Positions 8,222 to 17,257 of a stretch of 64,000 nt of DNA are shown here, piece by piece. Origin of the DNA: Hyphomicrobium sp. (GTDB lineage: Bacteria > Pseudomonadota > Alphaproteobacteria > Rhizobiales > Hyphomicrobiaceae); assembly GCA_022844105.1 (NCBI GenBank), contig JALHMJ010000003.1:17887-81886 (forward strand). The letters are read 5' to 3'. Position 1 is the first letter of the stretch; each line of letters starts with the position of its first letter. The notes under the pieces were generated by a model. The model did no database searches. It saw nothing but the letters and a program-made list of their open reading frames with translations, and was not told the origin of the DNA. The translations under genes and the position numbers were made by a program.

Positions 8222-11200
8222 TTAGGAACGACGGCCACCCGCGTCAAGGCTGCCCAGATCGAGCTGCCACAGAGCATCGCTGTATCTATCTAGAATTGTT
8301 TGAGGAATTTCCATCAGATGCGGCACTTCCGTCCATAGCAGCGCGGCGCGGATGAGCTTATCGCGGTAGATCTCTTTGAGCGCAATTGTGTAGGCGGCGA
8401 GCTGGTAGAGGTAAACCGGCGCGACATCCGCAATGGCAGCCGGGGCGGCGCGGTTGGTTTTGTAATCGATAATCAGGACGGCATCGTCTGTCACGGCAAG
8501 GCGATCGAGCTGCCCCGTCAGCTTCAAGGCCGGTCCGCGGCCCGACGGATGCGGGATTTCGGCGACGATCGGCACCTCGGCCCGGCTCGCAGCCGAAAAC
8601 AGCACGCCGAACGCCGTATGATCGACGATCGCCAGCGCCTCCGCAGCGATACTGTGTCTCGTTCGTGCAGGCAGATGCCCGGCGCGCGTTTCGAGGTAGA
8701 CGGCTGCCGCTGCGGCTCGGCGATCCGGCTGGATACCGGGCAGATGTTCAAGCAACGCATGTGTCAGCGTGCCCCGCAGAAAACGATCACCGGCGAGGCC
8801 CGCACCGTGCCGCGTGCTGCATGCCGGCGCAAGGGCTGACGGTTCGGCCAAGGGATCGGCTGTCGGTTCCTTGGGCAGCGGCTCACCGTCGTCGTCGCTG
8901 TCGTAGGGGGCCAGTCGCGACGGCGCCAACGGGATGCTGAGAGATCTTTCCCGCGGAGCCGGCGTCGACGCCCAGGCCGGCCGCTCCTGAGCGGTGACGT
9001 CGTCGGTCCCGACATTCGCTTTGCCGTCGGGGCCAGTTCCATCGGCCTGCGCCACGTCAGACCGGTACAGTATCGCGTCTTCGCCCGGCGCGTCGGGTGA
9101 TACGGCGAGCGCTGCGCAGACGAGGTCGAACCAGCAGCCGCCTTCACGTCTGGGCTTTTTGTTTCTCTCAAAACCGGCCACGATGAGTCGGTCACGCGGC
9201 CGCGTCATCGCAACGTACAGCAGCCGGTTGCGCTCATGCTGATCGCGCGTCTGGGCCAGTGCTCGCGCCTTTTGGATCGGCTCCAGGATGCCGGATCCCG
9301 GAATGGGCCAGACGAAAGGCGCCGCATCATCCGGGGATCGGCGCAAATCCTCCAGAACCAGTGGTTTACCGCCGCCGCTACCGCCCGCTCCCGTCGCGCA
9401 CGTGTCCGGCAAGAAGACGATCGGCGCTTCAAGTCCCTTCGCGCCGTGCACGGTCATGATTCGTACTTCTTCGCGGGCGTGCTCTGTGTCGCGTTTAATT
9501 TCACGCTCGTCCTTGGCCAGGGCATGCAGAAATCCAGTCAGAGAGGCCGGAGCTCCGTCGTCGTAGGTCAACGCGACGTTGAGGAATTCGTCGATCGGAT
9601 CGACGGCGTCGGGTCCAAGACGGCCGATGAGCTTGGCGCGAACCTCGTCACGGTCGAGCAGGCTTGCCCAGAATTCAAACGGAGGTGTGAAGTCCGCCGC
9701 CTTGCGCCAGCGCTTCAAGGTGTCGCCAGCAGCGGCGTAGCGGACATCCGCATCGGTATGACTGAGCAGCGACTTCCACAGCGTGCCTTTGCGCCCATGC
9801 GACAGCCGCAGCAGATCGTCATCGTTGAAATCGAAGATGGGGCTTTTCAACACCTCGGCGAGGGCCAGATCGTCTTCAGGCAGCGTCAGAAAGTTGCCCA
9901 GAGAGATCAGATCCTGCACGGCAATGTGCTGCGTCAGCGCCAGACGGTCTGCACCGGCAACGGGCACACCCGCAGCTTTCAATGCCGCGACCATGGGACC
10001 GGCGAGCGGCCGACGTTTGCGTACCAAAATCAGGATATCGCCTGCCCGCACGGCACGGCCGGCCGACGGCAGCGGCTCGCCAGTATCGAGCCATCCGCGA
10101 ATGGTGGCAGCAATCCGGTTGGCAAGCCGCAGCGACGGCGCCATTACCGACGTCTCGTCCAGCGGCGACCATGGATCGGCCGAATCCCCGTCGATCCACG
10201 GCTCCGGCCGCCAGATTTCGACGCATCCCGCCTGACCCAGCCGTTTGGCGATATGGCGCATTCCGGCGGGCCCGGCAGGAACACCCGGAGTTCGGTTCAT
10301 GTCGGCAAAGACCGTATCGACGGCGTCCAATACCGGAGCCGTTGTGCGGAATGACACGTTGAGATCGACGCGATGAAACGGCGCCCCGGCGTCGCGTGCC
10401 AGCGCGGCAAACCGGTCGCCCATATCGGCAAACATTTCCGGTGCCGCTCCCTGAAACGAGTAGATCGACTGCTTCTCGTCGCCGACGGCGAAGATGGTGC
10501 GAACATCGTCGCGCGTTCCGCTGCCGGCGAAGAATTCCTCCGCGAGCCGCCCCACGACCTGCCATTGCGAAGGGCTGGTATCCTGACTCTCGTCGACAAG
10601 TAGATGTTCCAGGCCGCTGTCGAGCTTGTAAAGAACCCACTCGGCGGAGCTCCGCGTGGCAAGCAGCGTCTTCGTACGCGCGATGAGATCATCGAAGTCG
10701 AGAGCCGCCCGCCTCGCTTTGGCTTCGTCATATTTCTGCAGCACGGCATCCACGAGCCGGTAGAGTGCGACGGTCGCCTCGACCACCTCGCAGCCTTTGA
10801 GTTCGGCCCAAAGCGGCACGAATTGCCCCTGAGCCCGTGTCAGCAACGCGTCTTCCACCGGGTGCGCTTTGGCGAGAGGCTTCGTCATCAGAGATTTGCG
10901 CGGCTCGCCTTTATCAGTCAGGAACAATTCGCTGAGGAGGTCACGTCGCGTCGTCGGCTTGCGAGCGGCAGCGATCGCACGCAGACACTCGGCGCGATCC
11001 AGATCCGTTTTGCCGCCGCCGGACAAAATGTCCACAAGGCGCGCACAATCACTGTCGGTCAGGAGCGTAGCGAGATCGGCAGTCAGCGTTTCGCTGGTCA
11101 CCGCTCCCCGGACGGCGAAATACCCTCGCAGCATGGCCTCCGACTTGGCCAGACCCTCTTTCGCGCTCGGCAATCGCACCGCGTCTTCGATCCACCGACG

Positions 11201-11827
11201 TTCGTTCAGCGCCGCAGTCAGCACATCGTCGAAACGGTCGTCGGCCGCGCGCGCCACGGCGCAGGTGAGCGCTTTTCCAAGCGGTGATTCCCGTCTGTGG
11301 CACGCCTCGACCAGCACGCTGTCGATCGCCTGCCGCCGCAATTCGCGCGCCTCGACCTCATCGAGAATGGCAAAGCCCGGGGTCACGCCGGCTTCGAGTG
11401 GAAACCTTTGCAACAGTCGTTCCGAGAAAGCGTGGATCGTTTGAACTTTGAAGCCGCCTGGCGTCTCGATCGAGGCCGTAAACAGCGTCCGCGCCCGCGC
11501 CGCCTCTTCCAGCGTGGGTGCCCGCGACAGGAGCTTTGTCAAATCGGCGTCGAGCGCTGCGGAGGTCATCGTCACCCACCGCGCGAGATCGTCGAAGACC
11601 CGTTTCGACATTTCCGACGCCGCCGCCTTCGTGTAGGTCAGGCACAGAATTTTCTGCGGCGCCACACCGGCGAGAAGCAATCGTAACACGCGCATTTTGA
11701 GAACATGCGTCTTGCCGGTCCCGGCATTCGCGCTGACCCAAACGGACGCGGCCGGATCTGACGCTTGGTGCTGCACGCGGATGGTGCGCGCCAACTCGGC
11801 GTCAAGATCGATCATCCGGGCATTCAT
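8222..11827 (-). CDS. addA: Double-strand break repair helicase-nuclease AddA
   Basis: The UvrD-like 3'-5' helicase and nuclease subunit of the AddAB complex, which resects double-strand breaks to load RecA. The 1201-aa product has Walker A SANAGTGKT (residues 32-40), the LLVDESQDTSPSQW helicase motif, IMTVHGAKGLEAP (motif V) and, near the C-terminus, the nuclease motif IIDYKTNR. The open frame extends to 11869, but ATG 11827 overlaps the addB stop by 4 bp (ATGA), giving translational coupling and a sensible N-terminus. trxA follows. Confidence 0.95.
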   Translation of the reverse strand: MNARMIDLDAELARTIRVQHQASDPAASVWVSANAGTGKTHVLKMRVLRLLLAGVAPQKILCLTYTKAAASEMSKRVFDDLARWVTMTSAALDADLTKLLSRAPTLEEAARARTLFTASIETPGGFKVQTIHAFSERLLQRFPLEAGVTPGFAILDEVEARELRRQAIDSVLVEACHRRESPLGKALTCAVARAADDRFDDVLTAALNERRWIEDAVRLPSAKEGLAKSEAMLRGYFAVRGAVTSETLTADLATLLTDSDCARLVDILSGGGKTDLDRAECLRAIAAARKPTTRRDLLSELFLTDKGEPRKSLMTKPLAKAHPVEDALLTRAQGQFVPLWAELKGCEVVEATVALYRLVDAVLQKYDEAKARRAALDFDDLIARTKTLLATRSSAEWVLYKLDSGLEHLLVDESQDTSPSQWQVVGRLAEEFFAGSGTRDDVRTIFAVGDEKQSIYSFQGAAPEMFADMGDRFAALARDAGAPFHRVDLNVSFRTTAPVLDAVDTVFADMNRTPGVPAGPAGMRHIAKRLGQAGCVEIWRPEPWIDGDSADPWSPLDETSVMAPSLRLANRIAATIRGWLDTGEPLPSAGRAVRAGDILILVRKRRPLAGPMVAALKAAGVPVAGADRLALTQHIAVQDLISLGNFLTLPEDDLALAEVLKSPIFDFNDDDLLRLSHGRKGTLWKSLLSHTDADVRYAAAGDTLKRWRKAADFTPPFEFWASLLDRDEVRAKLIGRLGPDAVDPIDEFLNVALTYDDGAPASLTGFLHALAKDEREIKRDTEHAREEVRIMTVHGAKGLEAPIVFLPDTCATGAGGSGGGKPLVLEDLRRSPDDAAPFVWPIPGSGILEPIQKARALAQTRDQHERNRLLYVAMTRPRDRLIVAGFERNKKPRREGGCWFDLVCAALAVSPDAPGEDAILYRSDVAQADGTGPDGKANVGTDDVTAQERPAWASTPAPRERSLSIPLAPSRLAPYDSDDDGEPLPKEPTADPLAEPSALAPACSTRHGAGLAGDRFLRGTLTHALLEHLPGIQPDRRAAAAAVYLETRAGHLPARTRHSIAAEALAIVDHTAFGVLFSAASRAEVPIVAEIPHPSGRGPALKLTGQLDRLAVTDDAVLIIDYKTNRAAPAAIADVAPVYLYQLAAYTIALKEIYRDKLIRAALLWTEVPHLMEIPQTILDRYSDALWQLDLGSLDAGGRRS

Positions 11828-14800
11828 GCCTCTGTTTCCTCCGGACCTTCGACTTCGCTGGCCGTCCACTCTGCAACGCGCGCCAAATGCGCATATTCAT
11901 CGAACGCGTATGAAAAGCCGGACCTTCGCACCGGCCGATAGGGCGTCTGCGGGTCATCGAAGCGCGCGATGTGTTTCATAAGCCCGGCGAGTGTCTCGGC
12001 GGCAAGAGCAGCGATATCTGGACATTTAATGCAGTCATCCGAGCCGGGCGGTTCCCCGCCCGAGGCGCGGATGTAGCGCAGCTCCGCGATATCGCGCTTT
12101 GCCACGCCGGCAAATCCCGCGTCGAGCGCGATCGCGGCTTCAAGCGGCAATTGCGGCGCGCGGCCTTCGTTGACCTTCTTGGAGTTGGGAGGAGTGCCCG
12201 TCTTATAGTCCGTGATGATAAGACCGCACGGCCCGACATCGATGCGGTCAGCGCGGGCCGTGAGCGTGAATGGCCCGCCCGGCGCTGAAAACACCAATTG
12301 ACCGCTTGTTTCTGAAATAACGGTTTCAATCGACCTTCGGCGGACGGGCTCCGTTTCCGCAAACCATTCGGCAAAGCGCAGAAACCGCGGCACCCAGAAC
12401 GCAGCAATTCGTGGATGCGTGCGGTACGCGTCCAGAATGCCCCTTGCCTTGTCGGCGAGCTCGGTCGCGATGTCGACTGGCAACGTGGACGGATGCGCCT
12501 TGGCAAACAAAGAGAGTGCCTCGTGGATGATGCTGCCGCGTAGCGCCGGCCCCGGCTCCGTGCCGAGCGGGTCCAGCGACTCAAGTCCCAATATTTCGCG
12601 CGCGAAAATGGCATAGGGGTTGCCAATGAATTTTTCGACGCGCGAGACCGACAGCTTGCGCGGCCGCACGCTCAGCGGAGGACAAGGCTCGGGGCATTTG
12701 GCGCTAGGCCGGCGCGCGACGACATCCCGTTGCCGCGCCCACGCGAGCCACGGCAGGGGCGGCCGCAGCTCGTCCCGCGCTCCCGCTCCATCGAGCAGGG
12801 CTTGCAGCCGCAGCAACCAACGCGACGCCACCGCTGGAACGCCGTCCACCTTCTGCGCTCGCGTCAAAATCACCTGCCGCGCACCGAGCATCGAAATGAA
12901 GTCGTGCGCGGCCTGCCCGATCTTTTCTTCCGGTGACGGCAATTTCAGATCGCTGCGCATGGGCCGATTGAGCCATGGTCCTGGATCGGCGGATTCAGGC
13001 CACGTTCCGTCGTTAAGAGAGCCGAGAATGACAATGTCAGGCTGTTGCAGACGGGCTTCAAATGGCCCCCAAATGAATAGCCGAGGGTGGACAGGCACGC
13101 GCGGCCGCACATTCAAGCCTGCAACGAGACTGCGATAAAAATCGGGATAGTCCGCGGCCGGGATCGCGACCGGCGGCAACGCATCGTCGAGCAGCTCGGC
13201 AAAAAAACGCTGCGCGGCATCCCCCGCCTCTCCTTGCCACAAAGGCGACGGCGCGGCCTCACCATCTGGCAGCCGGGCAAGATTTTCGGCAACCGCGACA
13301 TGTGCACTTGCCAACTCCGCGATCGTATGCGCTTCGACCGCCGAGGTAATGGCCGCTAGCGGTTTGAATGCGCCGCTCAGCGACTGCACGAGATCATGGG
13401 CTGCGTTCCAATCCTCTGGCCACAGTCGACGTACGGCCTTGTGACGACGTTCGCCGGTGTCTGTTTCGTGCTGGGCCTTCTCGATTGCCGCCGCGACGCC
13501 CTCCAGCCCTTGTCCGAAGAACGGCGTGCGGAAAGCTGCAATTTCGAGCGCCCGCGCCGCACGCCGGATTGCGAAAGGATCGCGCCCGAGCCGCGTCAGG
13601 GGATGCTTCAGCAATGACATCAGGGTTGCTGGCGCGTAGCCGTCGGCATGCGCGGCGATGACCAGATCTAGAAAGGCGCCAGGAACGGTTTTCGCGAACG
13701 GCCGGCCGGCGGAATCGTCGACGCGAATGCCCCAGCTTTCGAGCCGGATGGCGACCCGCCGCGCCAGAAGACGATCGGGCGAAACGAGCGCTGCGGTACG
13801 CTGTGGTGTCTCGGCGGCGTGCCGCAGAATGAGCGCGATGGCTTCCGCTTCGTCCTGCGCCGAGGGTGCTTCGAGCAGGCTGAGGCCATCGAGCGCCGCC
13901 GCGCGCGTCGCCGTTTCAGCCAATTTGGCAACATAGCCGTGCCATTGCCCCGTCGTGCGTGATGGCCGCAAGGCTTCTGAAATAAGGGTTTCGCGCGCTG
14001 CCTGCCGTGGGTCGACAGCGGCCCCCCGCAGCACGGCCACATCGTCTCGCGTTAAACCGAGGGACTTCAGAAGTTTCGCCAAGCCATGCTGAGGATGCTC
14101 TGCATGGGCATTCGCTGGCTTGTCGGCGAGAATATCGTCCCAGCTGGCAGTGTCGAGACTGAGATCGAGTGCTGGCAGCACGATCGCACCATTCGGCAAA
14201 GCGGCAACCGCGCGCATCAGTTGCACGGTCGCCGGCACGGAGCCGGTCACGCCCGCGACGATCACCGGGCCTTGCGGCGGGGAATGCGCGAGCCGTTCCG
14301 CGTCCGCCCGGATCACCGCGTTGCGTCGCTCTGCCGACGATAGCAATCCATTGAGCTGGAGATAAGACGGCCAATGAGTGGTCACGATCTGAAGAAACTG
14401 CAGTGTCTTCTGCCAGTGTTCAGAAAAGTTCTCCGGCACAAGCGAGCCAAGTTCGTCCAGCGATACGCCTTCCGTTTCCACCATATCCATCAGGCGGGCG
14501 AGTTCAGCCGCCAGCGTCGCGGCTTGCGCAGGCGTTGCCGCCCCGGCCGCGACAGTCTCGATGCCGCCATCGTCGCGCCCGCGCATGGCCTCCGACCAGC
14601 GCAACACAAGCTGTGTCAACACCAGCCGGCGGTGCATCTCGCTGATTGCAGGACCAAGCACCGCGGCGCGTTCGCCGCGAGCAGCATCGGTGACGAGGGA
14701 CAAATCTTCATCACCCTCCGAGATCGGCAGGATCGAAGGCAGCAACATGGCGCGTCCGTCACCGGCAGCCAGGAACGCATCCTGCAACGCCCGCGTGGCA

Positions 14801-14973
14801 CGCCGCGTCGGCAGATAAAGCGTCACGCCGGTAAGATCGACTGGACTGGGTTTTGGACCGCCAGGCGCCGGCAAATCGCCACGCAACAGGGCGCTCGCCA
14901 GTGCACGTAGAAATGGTTGCCCGGCCGGCACCGTGTAAATGCGCCGCTGACCGGCGTTCGCGTCAGCGGACAT
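11824..14973 (-). CDS. addB: Double-strand break repair protein AddB
   Basis: The partner of AddA: an inactivated helicase-like subunit with a second nuclease domain that cuts the other strand. The 1049-aa product has the LPTRRATRALQDAFL segment near residue 55, a long helical UvrD-like middle and the C-terminal nuclease motif LIITDYKTGTPP. I see no intact Walker A motif, as expected for alphaproteobacterial AddB. Its start overlaps the end of murU by 11 bp, and its stop overlaps addA by 4 bp. Confidence 0.93.
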   Translation of the reverse strand: MSADANAGQRRIYTVPAGQPFLRALASALLRGDLPAPGGPKPSPVDLTGVTLYLPTRRATRALQDAFLAAGDGRAMLLPSILPISEGDEDLSLVTDAARGERAAVLGPAISEMHRRLVLTQLVLRWSEAMRGRDDGGIETVAAGAATPAQAATLAAELARLMDMVETEGVSLDELGSLVPENFSEHWQKTLQFLQIVTTHWPSYLQLNGLLSSAERRNAVIRADAERLAHSPPQGPVIVAGVTGSVPATVQLMRAVAALPNGAIVLPALDLSLDTASWDDILADKPANAHAEHPQHGLAKLLKSLGLTRDDVAVLRGAAVDPRQAARETLISEALRPSRTTGQWHGYVAKLAETATRAAALDGLSLLEAPSAQDEAEAIALILRHAAETPQRTAALVSPDRLLARRVAIRLESWGIRVDDSAGRPFAKTVPGAFLDLVIAAHADGYAPATLMSLLKHPLTRLGRDPFAIRRAARALEIAAFRTPFFGQGLEGVAAAIEKAQHETDTGERRHKAVRRLWPEDWNAAHDLVQSLSGAFKPLAAITSAVEAHTIAELASAHVAVAENLARLPDGEAAPSPLWQGEAGDAAQRFFAELLDDALPPVAIPAADYPDFYRSLVAGLNVRPRVPVHPRLFIWGPFEARLQQPDIVILGSLNDGTWPESADPGPWLNRPMRSDLKLPSPEEKIGQAAHDFISMLGARQVILTRAQKVDGVPAVASRWLLRLQALLDGAGARDELRPPLPWLAWARQRDVVARRPSAKCPEPCPPLSVRPRKLSVSRVEKFIGNPYAIFAREILGLESLDPLGTEPGPALRGSIIHEALSLFAKAHPSTLPVDIATELADKARGILDAYRTHPRIAAFWVPRFLRFAEWFAETEPVRRRSIETVISETSGQLVFSAPGGPFTLTARADRIDVGPCGLIITDYKTGTPPNSKKVNEGRAPQLPLEAAIALDAGFAGVAKRDIAELRYIRASGGEPPGSDDCIKCPDIAALAAETLAGLMKHIARFDDPQTPYRPVRRSGFSYAFDEYAHLARVAEWTASEVEGPEETEA

Positions 14974-15676
14974 CGAGTTTCAATCGTTGTTCGGCATCGG
15001 CCAGCGCTTCCGGTGTCCCAACGTGCATCCATACGCCGTCGAGCCGAACACCATAGAGCCGGCGCTCTGCCATGGCGCGGTCCCACGGCTTGTTGAGCGA
15101 GAACGCCCCTTTCGGTGCGTTTTTGAACAAGCGGGGATGCGCAATTGAAACACCTGTGAACACGAACGGCGCTTCTTGCCGTTCCAGCCGCCGCGTCAAG
15201 ATCCCCGTCGGCTCCATGTTGAAATCGCCGTGGCCGTCATAGCCGACGCTCGTTGCGGCGAGCGCCAGCAGCATCAGACCGTCCATGCGCTCTGCGTCCC
15301 AGGCGGCGATCAACCGCCGGATCGAACCGCCGATGCCCTCGATCCATGCCGTGTCTGAATTGTGGATGAGAAACGGCTTGTCTCCGAGGAGTGGCAGTGC
15401 GTTCACGACGCCGCCGCCTGTATCGAGCAACCGGCCGCGCTCGTCGGATACAAAAATTCGAGGCGACGTCCGGCCCTTCAGATGGGCTTCGAGCTGATCT
15501 GCGAGGTAATGTACGTTGACGATAACCCGAGTAATCCCGGCGGCCTCCAGCCTGTCGAGGGCATGGTCGATGAGCGCCCGCCCGCCAAGGCGGACCAGCG
15601 GTTTGGGAACCATGTCGGTCAGCGGCCGCATGCGTGTGCCGAGCCCGGCGCCGAGGATCATGGCGGTATCGATCAC
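14963..15676 (-). CDS. murU: N-acetylmuramate alpha-1-phosphate uridylyltransferase (MurU-like)
   Basis: A sugar-nucleotide pyrophosphorylase of 237 aa with the nucleotide-binding signature AMILGAGLGTRMRPLT (residues 5-20) and the metal and lysine loop PKPLVRLGGRALI. It sits 27 bp after a gene encoding an AmgK-type kinase. In the known recycling pathway AmgK makes MurNAc-1-phosphate and MurU makes UDP-MurNAc, bypassing de novo synthesis and giving intrinsic fosfomycin resistance. The MurU assignment depends on that pairing; by sequence alone it is an NTP_transferase family protein. The start is GTG 15676 with GGAG 8 nt upstream. Confidence 0.8.
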   Translation of the reverse strand: MIDTAMILGAGLGTRMRPLTDMVPKPLVRLGGRALIDHALDRLEAAGITRVIVNVHYLADQLEAHLKGRTSPRIFVSDERGRLLDTGGGVVNALPLLGDKPFLIHNSDTAWIEGIGGSIRRLIAAWDAERMDGLMLLALAATSVGYDGHGDFNMEPTGILTRRLERQEAPFVFTGVSIAHPRLFKNAPKGAFSLNKPWDRAMAERRLYGVRLDGVWMHVGTPEALADAEQRLKLDVR

Positions 15677-15703
15677 GAATGAGCTCCGTTGCGGCGGATC
15701 AGG

Positions 15704-17257
15704 CTAGGCCGACGGGACCCGCGCCCTAAGGCCGGCGGGAAAATGCAAATCGTACCATCCTGCCAGTTGGGTGAGATCTGGATGCGCCAGGTCCCGTTCC
15801 AGATAGCGCCATATGCGCGGAATGTGACGCAGATAGTTGAGCTTACCGTCGCGTTTCCACAGCCGTGCGAAGATCCCGAGTATCTTTGTGTTTCGCTGTG
15901 CCCCCAGAGCAGCATACGCAAACCGAAACTGGCCCTCATCAAAGGCCGGCTCGCGGGCTGCCACGGCGGTCACATAGCGCGCATACAGCCGATCCTCGAT
16001 ATCGGGGGCAACGTCGAGGCGCGCATCCTGCAATAAAGACACCAGATCAAAAGCCGGATGCCCGATAAGTGCATCCTGAAAATCGATAAGGCCGACGGTG
16101 TTGGACGCCGCGCCGCCACGTTCCGGCATGAAGAGCAGATTGGGCGAATGATAATCGCGCAACGCGATTGTTTGTTCGTCGAGGCCGCAGATCCGGTCCA
16201 GAACGTCCGCCCAGGCAGCATCGAAGGCCGCGCGCGCATCGTTGCTAATCGTCGCTCCTTTCATGAGCGGCCAGTACCAATCCGGCAGCAGCGTCGTCTC
16301 GATTTCGTAAGCGCCGCGATCATAAAGGCCGATCGTTGCACCACTCCCCTGGCCCGCATTCCAAGCTAACACACGCGCGGCATCGATCCCGCGCATCGCC
16401 ACGAGCGTATCCGTAGCCGCCGCCCACATCGTCTCAAGGTCACTCCCCGCGGCGACTTCCGACCCAAACACGCGATCGCCGAGATCACCGATCAACATCA
16501 GGCCGCGCGCGTGATCGGCGGCATGAATCTCCGGCACCACCAGGCCGCCGGATTGGAGCAGCTTTGCGACGCTTTCAAACGCTGACGTGCCTTCGGCCAG
16601 ATGGGCAATGCGGCTATACGGCTGGCCGTCTTTGATCGCGGGGCCATCCGGTTGCGGCGGCCAATCCATCAGGATCAGCGGCTGGCCGTCGTGCGCAAGC
16701 CGCGCATAGGCACGCGGCGAAGCATCCCCTTGCAGGTAGGCGATCGGCGTCTCGGGCCGGATCGCGTTCTCATCGAGAAATTGAGCAATCTCGCGCAATC
16801 GGGCGAGGCGTTCATTCCACGAGCCCGCGGCCCGGACTGTGATCTCGCGCCGGTCCTGGGCTTGGCCCTCCGCCAGAAGGATGTCGAGACGATCCGGGCC
16901 GAGCAACGACGGCGCCCGCTCCGGCCACTCGATAAGAATTGCGCTGCGCTCCGCCAGGTCCGCGAGACCCAGTTCCAGCGCTTCGGCTTCATCGGACAGT
17001 CTGTAGAGATCGACGTGCGCCAGCCCGAGCCGCGGCGCGTCGTAGGTTTGAACGAGCGCGAATGTCGGGCTCGGCACTTCTGCATCGGCATCGCCGATAA
17101 CCGCGCGGATCAGCGCGCGTGCCAACGTCGTCTTGCCGGCACCCAAGTCGCCGTGCAGCGCCAGCGTGTCGCCAGCGCGAAGCTTCAAGCCGATCAGTTC
17201 GGCAAGGCGGCGGACGGCGGTTTCGCTGGCCTCAGGAAGCGTCCATGTTGTTGGCAT
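15704..17257 (-). CDS. TsaE-AmgK fusion: tRNA t6A ATPase plus cell-wall sugar kinase
   Basis: A 517-aa two-domain protein. Residues 1 to about 150 are TsaE (YjeE), the ATPase needed for t6A37 tRNA modification, with Walker A GDLGAGKT (36-43) and the phrase LAHVDLYRLSD. From about residue 155 it is an aminoglycoside-phosphotransferase-fold kinase with DYHSPN and DFQDA catalytic loops, matching AmgK, the N-acetylmuramate/N-acetylglucosamine anomeric kinase; the adjacent murU supports this. ATG 17257 is chosen because it gives the usual TsaE start; it lies inside the 3' end of divL (26-bp overlap). No frameshift separates the domains, so the fusion is real in this sequence. Confidence 0.88.
   Translation of the reverse strand: MPTTWTLPEASETAVRRLAELIGLKLRAGDTLALHGDLGAGKTTLARALIRAVIGDADAEVPSPTFALVQTYDAPRLGLAHVDLYRLSDEAEALELGLADLAERSAILIEWPERAPSLLGPDRLDILLAEGQAQDRREITVRAAGSWNERLARLREIAQFLDENAIRPETPIAYLQGDASPRAYARLAHDGQPLILMDWPPQPDGPAIKDGQPYSRIAHLAEGTSAFESVAKLLQSGGLVVPEIHAADHARGLMLIGDLGDRVFGSEVAAGSDLETMWAAATDTLVAMRGIDAARVLAWNAGQGSGATIGLYDRGAYEIETTLLPDWYWPLMKGATISNDARAAFDAAWADVLDRICGLDEQTIALRDYHSPNLLFMPERGGAASNTVGLIDFQDALIGHPAFDLVSLLQDARLDVAPDIEDRLYARYVTAVAAREPAFDEGQFRFAYAALGAQRNTKILGIFARLWKRDGKLNYLRHIPRIWRYLERDLAHPDLTQLAGWYDLHFPAGLRARVPSA

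Noticed and set aside
9236-10354. Plus-strand frame of 372 codons opposite addA
   Set aside because: It lies entirely inside addA and shows no family motif or ribosome site.
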